In this document: positions 1 to 7,616 of the stretch, one piece after another | Layout: each line of letters opens with the position of its first letter | Position numbering within the stretch: the stretch's first letter is position 1 | IMG/VR virus record: IMGVR_UViG_3300049740_000584 | Location: 1 to 30,493 of that record | Length of the DNA: 30,493 nucleotides | Strand: one strand, 5' to 3' | DNA from: a virus | The notes under the pieces: generated by a model | What the model was told of the DNA's origin: nothing | The model's database searches: none | Seen by the model: the letters and a program-made list of their open reading frames with translations, nothing else | Translations under genes and position numbers: made by a program

Positions 1-18
1 CATCCTCATTTCATTTTA

Positions 19-573
19 TTATACGGGCGCTTCTTGTCTATTATGGACAGTCCCTTCCCAATTATTATATGATAGTTGTATGGTTAATTCTGTTAAACCA
101 CCTTGTTCGTTTGTAAACTCTATTGCATTTACAAGAGTAGGAAATGCATCTATAAGTTTACAAGTATAGATAACATGACCATTTTGATCGAACTGTGATA
201 TCATAACATCTCGAGTGTAACCCGAACCGGGAGATGATCCATACTTATATTCTAATTCATATGTATCAAAATCTACAGACAATCCAGACCAATAATCAAA
301 ATATCTTTTTGCTTCATAAGCATTTGTAAGCATGAAGTTCATTGTTACATCATCTATTAAAAATCCATTTGCTACCTTTTCAGCTTTCGGTATACCTATT
401 ACTCTTTCATTTACGCTTATAGATCGTCCTGGCATTGTAACACTTTTACACATAAAATTTAATTGATTAGCACTAATATCGGGCAAGGCGGTAAAAGTCG
501 GAAACCTAACTTTAAAAAGATTATTTCTTGCTAAACCTTCTTTTAAAGATGCTCTAAAATCTTCTACTCTCAT
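19..573 (-). CDS. Tail tube / baseplate tube-initiator family protein (T4 gp19/gp54-like)
   Basis: A 184-residue protein likely to have the contractile-tail tube fold and to form part of the tail tube or the ring on which it polymerises. It opens with EDF....L...L.RNNLF, which resembles the start of T4 gp54 (EEF...DFqRNNMF). It then has a CKSVTMPGR segment, a predicted run of beta strands, and a final amphipathic strand (LTELTIQLSYNNWE) typical of tube proteins. It is shorter than gp54 (320 residues) and close to gp19 (163). Its start shares one base with the upstream stop (TAATG), so the two genes are probably translationally coupled. A further minus-strand gene may start at about position 3 or 9 and run off the window. 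Family membership is fairly sure; gp19, gp54 or another tube paralogue cannot be separated by eye. Confidence 0.65.
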   Translation of the reverse strand: MRVEDFRASLKEGLARNNLFKVRFPTFTALPDISANQLNFMCKSVTMPGRSISVNERVIGIPKAEKVANGFLIDDVTMNFMLTNAYEAKRYFDYWSGLSVDFDTYELEYKYGSSPGSGYTRDVMISQFDQNGHVIYTCKLIDAFPTLVNAIEFTNEQGGLTELTIQLSYNNWEGTVHNRQEAPV

Positions 574-1172
574 TAGATCATATTCCTTGATGCTTTATAT
601 ACTGCAGCACCACTTGATTTATTCCAAGATGCTGTAGGAAGGAAGGTTGCAATCTCCCATTCTGGCGAATCCACTTTTGCAAATCTACTTCTCACATTTG
701 AATTTAAATAGTGCTTTACACATGGTTTAAAATATCTTAAATTGGAAGCACTTTTAAGTTGTCTATATCTTATATTAAATTTAGTAGATTCATCAAATTT
801 TTTATTATTTGTTGTATCCATAAGACCGTCAAGAAGTTTTGCTCTTAAAACTGGCGGCAAATAATGTAAATTTAAACCTAGAAAACCTTTTTCTGCAGGA
901 CCGATTGGTATTACTAGAGGAAATCCATCATAATATGGTAACGTGTCTTTATGTTTTGGATCATAGAAAAACATATACATATTACCAATAACAGCTCTAT
1001 TTTCAAGAGACAGTTCTTCATCTCTCAATAGAGTATTCCTATTGATTCTGCGCATTGCTCCACCACGTAAAGCACCGATTCTTTTTCTAAACCAATCTCT
1101 CGATTCTTGTGTCCGAGGGTTAATACCTGCTCTAAACGCTTCGATCTCAAGATTCTGAAATATACTTGCCAT
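573..1172 (-). CDS. Conserved T4-like myophage virion protein (possible gp2 DNA-end protector)
   Basis: A 199-residue basic protein. Its core reads MYMFFYDP..KDTLPYYDGFPL, then GFLGLNLHYLPP.LR, a signature I associate with a protein shared by many T4-like myophages. The N-terminal 50 residues are rich in Arg and Lys (WFRKRIGALRGGAMRRINRN), consistent with nucleic-acid contact. It lies between gp4 and a tube-type protein. In T4, gene 2 (DNA-end protector, 274 residues) is next to gene 4, so gp2 is the leading candidate from position and charge. That name is inference, not recognition of gp2 residues. The start lies 8 bases after the gp4 stop, and a late-promoter-like box sits in that gap with no evident Shine-Dalgarno sequence. 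No membrane segment or signal peptide is visible. Confidence 0.6.
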   Translation of the reverse strand: MASIFQNLEIEAFRAGINPRTQESRDWFRKRIGALRGGAMRRINRNTLLRDEELSLENRAVIGNMYMFFYDPKHKDTLPYYDGFPLVIPIGPAEKGFLGLNLHYLPPVLRAKLLDGLMDTTNNKKFDESTKFNIRYRQLKSASNLRYFKPCVKHYLNSNVRSRFAKVDSPEWEIATFLPTASWNKSSGAAVYKASRNMI

Positions 1173-1177
1173 TGTAG

Positions 1178-1185
1178 TATTTATA
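1178..1185 (-). promoter_or_regulatory. Late-promoter-like TATAAATA abutting a start codon
   Basis: The minus strand reads TATAAATA across the gp4 stop, ending five bases before the ATG of the 199-residue gene. T4 late transcription usually begins about six bases after this box, so a transcript from here would be leaderless or nearly so. It may be a true promoter or a chance match in AT-rich DNA. Confidence 0.4.
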
Positions 1186-1675
1186 ATGATTTTTTAATTT
1201 TTTTCATCTTCGGAAGACTCTTCATTTTAGACTGCTTTGGCATTATTCCCATACTCTGTAATGTTTTTTCTGTCCAAATTTGGAACTCCCAGTTTCTGTC
1301 ATCTGCAAAGTTTTTAGCTGCTTTCCATTTATTCATATTTTTAACATATGTCATACCTTCATTAATGTATCTTTTAGTTTTTCTTCCTGGAAACTTTGGA
1401 GGGACCGTTTGACTATCTGGTTTAATTTCCACAATAATAGTCTTACCATCTTTAAATGTTATCTTTAGATCAACAAAGTATCTATGATATTTTTTATCAA
1501 CTTCATAGAAGTATGGGACTACAACTTCTTCAGAAGCCCAAGTTTTTATTGAAGGATTATTATCACACCATTTAAAACAATGTCTTTCCCACATTGATCT
1601 ATAAATTATATTATCTGGATCACCACGATATTTTGACCGGTGTTTTACTTTGTATTTTCCTTGGTATGTTTTCAT
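1181..1675 (-). CDS. 4: Head completion protein, T4 gp4-like (TnsA/PD-(D/E)xK nuclease fold)
   Basis: A 164-residue protein matching T4 gp4 in length (150) and in neighbourhood; gp4 is added to the filled head before tail joining. It is highly basic, with a Lys-rich tail (residues 146-163). A nuclease-type signature is visible: Glu30 in SMWER, Asp69 in HRYFVDL, and Glu83-x-Lys85 in IVEIKP, with spacing like TnsA-type PD-(D/E)xK endonucleases. In this family the fold may trim or hold DNA at the portal, though cleavage by this protein is not shown by sequence alone. It is the first gene of the leftward group and is transcribed away from gp48. The gp4 assignment is strong; active nuclease is inference. 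Confidence 0.85.
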   Translation of the reverse strand: MKTYQGKYKVKHRSKYRGDPDNIIYRSMWERHCFKWCDNNPSIKTWASEEVVVPYFYEVDKKYHRYFVDLKITFKDGKTIIVEIKPDSQTVPPKFPGRKTKRYINEGMTYVKNMNKWKAAKNFADDRNWEFQIWTEKTLQSMGIMPKQSKMKSLPKMKKIKKSL

Positions 1676-1694
1676 AATACTTTCATTTTAATTA

Positions 1695-1702
1695 TATAAA
1701 TA
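1695..1702 (+). promoter_or_regulatory. Late promoter (TATAAATA) for the hub operon
   Basis: A perfect T4-type late box, 36 bases upstream of the gp48-like start, in the 63-bp divergent gap. T4 late promoters consist essentially of this octamer, read by the gp55 sigma-like factor. It would drive the rightward hub genes. Confidence 0.8.
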
Positions 1703-1717
1703 AGAATAAGATAATTC

Positions 1718-1725
1718 TATTTATT
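1718..1725 (-). promoter_or_regulatory. Candidate divergent late promoter (AATAAATA) for gp4
   Basis: The minus strand reads AATAAATA, one mismatch from the late consensus, 42 bases upstream of the gp4 start. It faces away from the plus-strand box at 1695, so the short gap would serve both directions. The single mismatch and AT-rich context keep confidence moderate. Confidence 0.4.
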
Positions 1726-1738
1726 AGGAATAATTTGG

Positions 1739-2749
1739 ATGGACAATAATAAACATAAAACACATATGTTCCCTATTGAAAATAGAGATAAGTATAAGGC
1801 ATATATTAAATTTACGCCGATTATTAAAAACGGACCTACTTATCAGAGTAGAGTAAATATACCTCAGACAGAAGCGCAATCTTCTAGCGATACCGCTAAG
1901 AGTTTTTTAGAAAATGCATTTAATCAATTCGGAAACTCGGCAATTTCTGCTTCTACCGAAAGGAGAGGTGATGAGTCTGTCGCTTTATATATGCCCACAC
2001 CAGTTACTATTCAGGATGGAGTTAGTATAGAACCAGCAAGTCTTGGCATTTTAGGAGAGGGTGCTTCAAGGTCAATGGATGCTGGAAGCGGGATTGTTGC
2101 AGCTGTAGGTGCAGCCCTTCAAGATGGTATGGGAAGTTTAATTGAAACACTAAAAGGAAATGTATCCGGCGATGCTGCATCTCTTGGTGCTAGTAGATTG
2201 GCTGCGGGATTACCAGGCCCGGGTACCGATGCGGTTAGAGGATCGTTAAGAGTAACTCCTAATCCGAACACTAGAATGATGTTTAGATCCGTAAATATAC
2301 GAGAGTTTTCCTTTGACTTTAAGATGGTCCCAACAAGTAAAAGAGAGCAAGAAGAGATTAAAAATATTGTTTCATTCTTTAGGATAAATCTTTATCCAGA
2401 AGTTATTAAACTAGAGGGCACTGGTGGTAATAGTATAGATGCTGGTTATAAGTTTCCCAATTTATTTGAAATTAAACTAATGTATGAGGGAAAAGATTTA
2501 TCTAAAGATAATCCTAATTTAAGTTTTAAGCATATGTACCTTAAAGCATTTACTGCATCATATAATTCCACTGGTGGTTTTTATAAAGATGGAGAATTTA
2601 ATGAAGTTTCAATACAAGTATCATTTGCCGAAGAATTTACTTTAAATAAAGATGATGCTAAACTTGGAATGGCTAAGAAAGCAACAGCAGCAGCTAGAAC
2701 AGAAGCGGTATTGGCTGATAGAGCCCGCGGAATTGAAAGAGGGTTTTAA
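1739..2749 (+). CDS. 48: Baseplate tail-tube cap, T4 gp48-like
   Basis: A 336-residue protein, close to T4 gp48 (364). It forms the ring that joins the hub to the tail tube. Residues 80-99 hold the gp48/gp54-type segment SVALYMPTPVTIQDGVS. A Gly/Ala-rich middle follows (roughly 110-180), then NPNTRMMFRSVNIREFSFDFKMVP, which is the tube-fold strand seen in gp48 and gp54, and a helix with SKREQEEIKNIVSFF. The C-terminal 40 residues are Ala- and Arg-rich. It is the first gene of the rightward unit, 36 bases after a perfect late promoter, and two bases before the gp53 gene. gp48 and gp54 are themselves related, so gp54 is the alternative name; the size and the adjacent gp53 favour gp48. Confidence 0.8.
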   Translation: MDNNKHKTHMFPIENRDKYKAYIKFTPIIKNGPTYQSRVNIPQTEAQSSSDTAKSFLENAFNQFGNSAISASTERRGDESVALYMPTPVTIQDGVSIEPASLGILGEGASRSMDAGSGIVAAVGAALQDGMGSLIETLKGNVSGDAASLGASRLAAGLPGPGTDAVRGSLRVTPNPNTRMMFRSVNIREFSFDFKMVPTSKREQEEIKNIVSFFRINLYPEVIKLEGTGGNSIDAGYKFPNLFEIKLMYEGKDLSKDNPNLSFKHMYLKAFTASYNSTGGFYKDGEFNEVSIQVSFAEEFTLNKDDAKLGMAKKATAAARTEAVLADRARGIERGF

Positions 2750-2751
2750 TA

Positions 2752-3474
2752 ATGACATTTTTTGCAGGATTTCCAGAAGTTATATACAAATATGGTAATG
2801 AGAAAGAATTTAATCTTGCTCAAAATCTTTCCGTATATGTTGATATAATTGATAGATTTAAAGATAACTCATCAATGTACACTTTTTATAATCTATATGA
2901 TGGAGAAAGACCAGATCAAGTTTCTCAAATGTTATACGGTACTACAGATTATTATTGGACATTCTTTTTACTTAATGATAATTTAAAGACAAAAGGTTGG
3001 CCACTATCAAGTAAAAGTTTAGATCAATATGTTAAAAATAAATATAACAACACTACTCTTACAACTCGTGATTATTTTTATGATAAATTTAAAGTAGGTG
3101 ATTCTATTACTGGGCAAGAATCTACTGCAGTTGGTAAGGTGATATCAACTAATTCAAATCTAGGAACTATTACAGTTCAATCAACTCCAACTTTTATTTT
3201 AGGTGAAACTATACAATTAGTTGGAGATCCTAATAAAACTGTTACACTACACTCAACTAGTGCAGAATATAATGCAGTAAGATATTATAAATCTGGTAAT
3301 GATATCGTTGATATAGATCCTACAGTAGGCCCTGGTGCGTCTTTAGTTGAAGTGACAAATCTTGAATATTATCAAGAACAAAATAGTGAAAATTTTACTA
3401 TAAAAGTATTTAAACCAGAAACAGTTTCTAGTGTCTTTGCTGCATATAAGAGTGCTCTCCGAGAGAATATCTGA
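2752..3474 (+). CDS. 53: Baseplate wedge protein, T4 gp53-like
   Basis: A 240-residue wedge protein; T4 gp53 (196 residues) clamps neighbouring wedges around the hub. The family pattern is clear: an early VYVDIIDRFK helix, then YDGERPDQVSQMLYGTTDYYWTFF and a GWPLS motif near residue 83. The extra length comes from an inserted beta-rich module at about residues 110-160 (FKVGDSITG, then VGKVISTNSNLGTITV), similar in style to a segment in the gp8-like protein downstream. The C-terminal part (about 165-240) returns to wedge sequence. Its stop overlaps the next start by one base (TGATG), showing translational coupling to the hub gene. Confidence 0.9.
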   Translation: MTFFAGFPEVIYKYGNEKEFNLAQNLSVYVDIIDRFKDNSSMYTFYNLYDGERPDQVSQMLYGTTDYYWTFFLLNDNLKTKGWPLSSKSLDQYVKNKYNNTTLTTRDYFYDKFKVGDSITGQESTAVGKVISTNSNLGTITVQSTPTFILGETIQLVGDPNKTVTLHSTSAEYNAVRYYKSGNDIVDIDPTVGPGASLVEVTNLEYYQEQNSENFTIKVFKPETVSSVFAAYKSALRENI

Positions 3475-4826
3475 TGGTCGAACAATCAAATCACGAGATT
3501 AATGCTGAATTTCTTATTAGAAAAATTATAATTGAAAAACAGTCTTTAAATACAGAATTTAATATAACTTCTGTTATTAATGAAGTTAACATATATGAGC
3601 ATGTTGATAAGCCATATTTAACTGGACAAGTTGTATTTGCTGATACAAATAGAATTTTAGAAACAGCAGAAATCAGTGGAACCGAATTAGTTACTATAGA
3701 AATATCAAGTACGCTAGATGATTCTGAATTTACTATCATGAAAAAATTTATTATAAGTGAAATAGTACAAAGCGTAAAATCAAATGATAATACTGAATTA
3801 GTTGGTATTAGTTTAATAGAGGATATAGGATATTACTCAAGGTTGATGCGTGTTCAAAAACCCTATAGTGGTGTACCAAGCTCTATTATTAATAATATAT
3901 TAAGCGAATACTTAGGAAGATCAGTTGCGCAGATTGGTGGAAGTGAACACATTGATGGTAATATGAAAGTATTAATTCCAAATATGGAACCAATTCAAGC
4001 AGCTAATTGGATAAAAGACCGAGCATCTTCGGCAACTGGTCTCCCATATTTTTTATTCTCTACAATATGTGATGATCAATTAAGATTTTTAGATTTAGAA
4101 AAAATATTAAATTTAACACCACTTAATCAAAGCACATACGACTATACTTTTTCACAATCAATTGGTTCTGGATTTAAGACTCGAGATCCTAGACAGTTCT
4201 ATGCAATAAGAAATTTTAAATATACAAATATTGAAGATCAATTAATGATGGCAAGAAAAGGTTTTACTGGATCAACTTATAATTTTATTGACACAATAAA
4301 AAATAAATCTTATACTTCAAGAATTAATGCTCAAGAAGTATTTGGTGGCATTCCATATTCACCTAGACAAAATCTTCCAATTTATGATGGAATAACAGCA
4401 TTTCCTGGAGGTGCTATGCATAATTATGATACAAGTGAAATTAGTCAGATGGCTCCATCAAAAACTTTTGAGGACGGTTCTTTTAATTATTATGAAGCCT
4501 CTGGAACGTCATCACACATGTTTAAAGCAAAGTCAAAATCTCTTAGACATTTCTTACATAAATCTTCAATAGATATATCAGTACCAGGTAAAAACTTCTT
4601 ACATAGAGGCATAAATAAATCTGTAGGCAATTTAATTAATATATCATTTAATTCTAATATGGCAGATACTTCAAATTCTAGCCCAGATAATAATTTGGAT
4701 AAGAAAAAAAGTGGAGCATATATGATATATGCTACAAGACATGTATTTCAAGAAAACATTTATAATGCTGTAATCTCTTGTGCTAAATTAGGATATAAAC
4801 CTAGATCAGCTGGAGGGTTTACGTGA
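3474..4826 (+). CDS. 27: Baseplate central hub, T4 gp27-like
   Basis: A 450-residue protein in the position and style of T4 gp27 (391 residues), the trimeric hub ring that holds gp5 and continues the tail tube. The N-terminal half (about 20-130) is made of beta strands (NITSVINEVNIYEHVDKPYL, then SGTELVTIEIS). A segment at 160-185 (NMKVLIPNMEPIQAANWIKDRASS) is typical of gp27 and gpD-type hub proteins, followed by LPYFLFSTICDDQLRFLDL. The start overlaps the gp53 stop. The end overlaps the GTG start of the OB-fold/lysozyme gene by four bases, fitting tight hub-needle stoichiometry. The hub call is strong; exact equivalence to gp27 rests on order and pattern. Confidence 0.82.
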   Translation: MVEQSNHEINAEFLIRKIIIEKQSLNTEFNITSVINEVNIYEHVDKPYLTGQVVFADTNRILETAEISGTELVTIEISSTLDDSEFTIMKKFIISEIVQSVKSNDNTELVGISLIEDIGYYSRLMRVQKPYSGVPSSIINNILSEYLGRSVAQIGGSEHIDGNMKVLIPNMEPIQAANWIKDRASSATGLPYFLFSTICDDQLRFLDLEKILNLTPLNQSTYDYTFSQSIGSGFKTRDPRQFYAIRNFKYTNIEDQLMMARKGFTGSTYNFIDTIKNKSYTSRINAQEVFGGIPYSPRQNLPIYDGITAFPGGAMHNYDTSEISQMAPSKTFEDGSFNYYEASGTSSHMFKAKSKSLRHFLHKSSIDISVPGKNFLHRGINKSVGNLINISFNSNMADTSNSSPDNNLDKKKSGAYMIYATRHVFQENIYNAVISCAKLGYKPRSAGGFT

Positions 4827-5695
4827 GAAATAATAATTTAAAAACTTTACAGGGTGATTATTATGGTGACTATTTTAGATGGTTTATAGGTATAGTTGTC
4901 AATAATAAAGATCCCCTTAAACTTGGTAGAGTAAAAGTACGAATAAGAGGTATTCATTCTCCTAGTGTTGCACAAACTTCGACAAATGATTTACCTTGGG
5001 CTCAAGTTATAGTTCCATCAACTGAAGGAGGTATATCAGGAATAGGGAAAATGCCTCAGCTTCAACAGGGTTCTCAAGTAATTGGTTTTTTTATAGATGG
5101 TTCTAGTTCTCAGCTACCAATGGTTATGGGATCTGTACACCACTTTGAAAGAAAGAAAAATGCCACGGGTAATAATAAAGAAGAAACTCCTTTAGACGGA
5201 GAAGAACCTAGTGATGTTCAAGATGGTGAGGGCAACGATGGCCGTAAGATTGATTCTCAAGATTTACCAGGTGGCTCAAATGGTGAGAAAATATTTAACT
5301 ATTTAAAGAAACAAGGATTGACTGACGAACAAGCTGCTGGTGTTATAGGCAATTTAACAGCGGAATCAAATTTAGATCCTAATGCACTTAATCCGAACGA
5401 TGTTGGTAAACCAGCTTTCGGGCTTGCACAATGGAGAGGTTCGAGATATGAGGATCTTATAGAATTTTCTAATAGTAATGGTTTAGATCATACAACTCTT
5501 GAAGCACAGCTACCTTTCATGATGCACGAATTAGAATCACAGTCTTGGTTAGGTTACGGTGCATTACAAAATGCAACAACAGTTTCTGATGCAACAAGAG
5601 TATTTGAAACAAAGTTTGAAAGACCTAGACCTGGAACATTTGGCAAAAGATATAACTTTGCTCAAATAGCATACGATTTATACAGTAGTTCTTGA
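4823..5695 (+). CDS. 5: gp5-type OB-fold plus tail lysozyme protein, without the needle
   Basis: A 290-residue protein with two domains. Residues 14-108 form the gp5/VgrG-type OB-fold: FIGIVVNNKDPLKLGRVKVRI, LPWAQVIVPS, QGSQVIGFFIDG and PMVMGSVHH. An acidic, Gly-rich linker (110-150) leads to a lysozyme-like domain at 153-288. That domain carries GVIGNLTAESNLDPNA (likely catalytic Glu181), GLAQWRGSR (200-208) and FETKFERPRPG, the pattern of phage-tail lysozymes that cut glycan strands. T4 gp5 also has a C-terminal triple beta-helix, but this protein stops after the lysozyme; the helix is in the gene at 7617. The start is GTG in a GTGA overlap with the hub stop, with GGAGGG just upstream (4812-4817). 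Confidence 0.88.
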   Translation: MRNNNLKTLQGDYYGDYFRWFIGIVVNNKDPLKLGRVKVRIRGIHSPSVAQTSTNDLPWAQVIVPSTEGGISGIGKMPQLQQGSQVIGFFIDGSSSQLPMVMGSVHHFERKKNATGNNKEETPLDGEEPSDVQDGEGNDGRKIDSQDLPGGSNGEKIFNYLKKQGLTDEQAAGVIGNLTAESNLDPNALNPNDVGKPAFGLAQWRGSRYEDLIEFSNSNGLDHTTLEAQLPFMMHELESQSWLGYGALQNATTVSDATRVFETKFERPRPGTFGKRYNFAQIAYDLYSSS

Positions 5696-5708
5696 TGGAG
5701 TTTATTTT

Positions 5709-7613
5709 ATGTCTTTATTAAAAAATTCAATTAGCCCAGACGGTTTTAGTTCCATTTTAGGTGGAGTAAAAGAACAGACAAACATTTCTGAAGTTTCTGA
5801 AACTATTTCCAACTTAGGTGTTTCTAATCAATCTACATTAAGTAGTGTAGTAGCCAAAAATGCAAATACTACAGTTGCTAATATTGAATCCTTAACTTCT
5901 TTAAGTGATACATCTGACCTTAATTCAATACCAGATATTGGTCCAGTGAGATTAAAAAATCCTATTGAGGGATTTTTCTCGGCATTTACTAGCACACCAA
6001 CAAATAGTAGAGCCCTGCAAGCTATAACTGGTAAAGCTCCAGTATTAGGAAATTTAAAATCTCACGTAATTGCATCATCGCCATTTTCTATTTTTAGTAC
6101 AATAGGTAATATTAGTGGTATTGATCCAAATGATTCATTAATAGGTCAACTTACAACCGCAGCTGCAGATACGGTTATTTCAAATATTAAAGATACAACA
6201 AGAGAAAGTTCATTTGCAAATTCTCTTGCTTCCGCAACTATATCCAGACTTAGCTCTACTAATAATTTCGAAGGCGGTATATTAACCAATTTACTCTTAT
6301 TGGGAACCGATGTTTTAAGAAATGAGCTTGTGTCGAGTACTGATGGTTTATTAAAAGACTCCGTTTTAAATCAAGCTATGCAAGAAATAGTTTTAGGTAG
6401 AAAAGAAAATGCTGTTAATATTATACAAAGAGGATTAGAAAGTTTACCTAATCAGCCTTCTAATATAGATAATATTCTTAAGAGTGTTTATAGCATAAAT
6501 CCTTCAATATCTAATGTTGTAGCTAGTAGAGGTTCTGAATTTACTCAATTAAAACCAGCAACTACTAAAGTAGAAAGATTAAATTCAAACGAACAGAATT
6601 TTCCAATTTCTTCTACAGTAGATAAAGGTGTTCCAAGTTCTTATGATTTTAAGTTTGTTGATAGCTTAGAGGAACTTATTGCTGATTTTAGAGGAACCAA
6701 TAGAGAAATTACCGAAACTGTTGTACACTGGACCGCACATTATATGGACCAAGGGCATGTTGGTTCGGAAGAATTGCATAACATAGCAATAAATAGAGGA
6801 TTTTCAGGATGCTCATACCATTATATTATTAAAAGAGATGGGTCACTTCAAAGAGGAAGACCGTTGAACCGGATCGGGGCACACGCAAAAGCTAATGGTC
6901 ATAATAAGTATAGTATAGGTGTTTCAATGGTAGGTGGATATAATTGTAATAGTGGTAATCCACGCTATAATAAATTTATTAGTGCCGAGTCTATCACATC
7001 AGAACAATGGAATACTTTAGATCAGTTTCTTAAAGCTTTTTATGTTGTATGGCCTGGTGGACAAGTTTGGGGTCATAACGATACTGATCCAGAGTCAAAG
7101 GTTGATCCTGGAATTGATATGCAAGAATATGTGCAAAATAAATTTAAGAAGAAAAATAAATCCGCATCAGGAACTCTTCCGCCCTTGTCTCCTTCCGAAC
7201 TTGTGGGAGCAAGTAATACTAAAGCTGTTCCCGAACAATCCGCTGTGAATACTGTAACTTCTGAACCTACACAAAATTCGGAAATAAATAATAGCACATC
7301 TTATAATATTAATACTAGAGATTTTGTTTCTATAAAATCGGCAGCTGAAAGAAATGGTCTTTCCGAATTAGTAAAACTTCCAGAATGGCCATTATCAGAA
7401 ATTTTAAATGCAGCAAAAAGCGGAAAGTATCCAGTAGGTACAACATTTAATATTTTTGATGCAGATGGGATAAACTCATTTCATGTAGATAAGTGGCAAG
7501 TATGGGAAAGTTCTTATGGAACTAAAACTTTAGTAGAAATTACCGATCAAGATGCTGTTGCTAGATTAAACAGAATGGCAACAAATGGCAGATACACATG
7601 GATAACAGGATAA
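5709..7613 (+). CDS. Baseplate-associated N-acetylmuramoyl-L-alanine amidase (Amidase_2/PGRP type)
   Basis: A 634-residue protein. The first 310 residues are Ser/Asn/Thr-rich with amphipathic helices and no domain I recognise; they may anchor the protein to the hub. Residues 334-475 form a zinc amidase of the T7 lysozyme/PGRP family: VVHWTAH (zinc ligand His340), SYHYIIKRDG (Tyr372 region), GAHAKANGHN, VWGHND (His456) and SKVDPG (Lys464, Asp466). These match the usual His, His, Cys/Asp ligands and catalytic Lys. A Thr/Ser/Pro-rich linker (485-535) leads to a last domain (537-634) that I do not recognise. The gene sits between the lysozyme and needle genes, so the enzyme probably travels in the tail tip and cuts the stem peptide from the glycan. 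No signal peptide is present, which argues against a free endolysin. Confidence 0.85.
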   Translation: MSLLKNSISPDGFSSILGGVKEQTNISEVSETISNLGVSNQSTLSSVVAKNANTTVANIESLTSLSDTSDLNSIPDIGPVRLKNPIEGFFSAFTSTPTNSRALQAITGKAPVLGNLKSHVIASSPFSIFSTIGNISGIDPNDSLIGQLTTAAADTVISNIKDTTRESSFANSLASATISRLSSTNNFEGGILTNLLLLGTDVLRNELVSSTDGLLKDSVLNQAMQEIVLGRKENAVNIIQRGLESLPNQPSNIDNILKSVYSINPSISNVVASRGSEFTQLKPATTKVERLNSNEQNFPISSTVDKGVPSSYDFKFVDSLEELIADFRGTNREITETVVHWTAHYMDQGHVGSEELHNIAINRGFSGCSYHYIIKRDGSLQRGRPLNRIGAHAKANGHNKYSIGVSMVGGYNCNSGNPRYNKFISAESITSEQWNTLDQFLKAFYVVWPGGQVWGHNDTDPESKVDPGIDMQEYVQNKFKKKNKSASGTLPPLSPSELVGASNTKAVPEQSAVNTVTSEPTQNSEINNSTSYNINTRDFVSIKSAAERNGLSELVKLPEWPLSEILNAAKSGKYPVGTTFNIFDADGINSFHVDKWQVWESSYGTKTLVEITDQDAVARLNRMATNGRYTWITG

Positions 7614-7616
7614 ATC

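Noticed and set aside
1107-1412. Plus-strand open frame of 101 codons opposite gp4 and the 199-residue gene
   Set aside because: It lies opposite two well-supported genes, is hydrophobic by base composition, and has no ribosome-binding site.
4614-4621. ATAAATAA sequence as an internal late promoter
   Set aside because: It does not match the octamer and lies far from any start.
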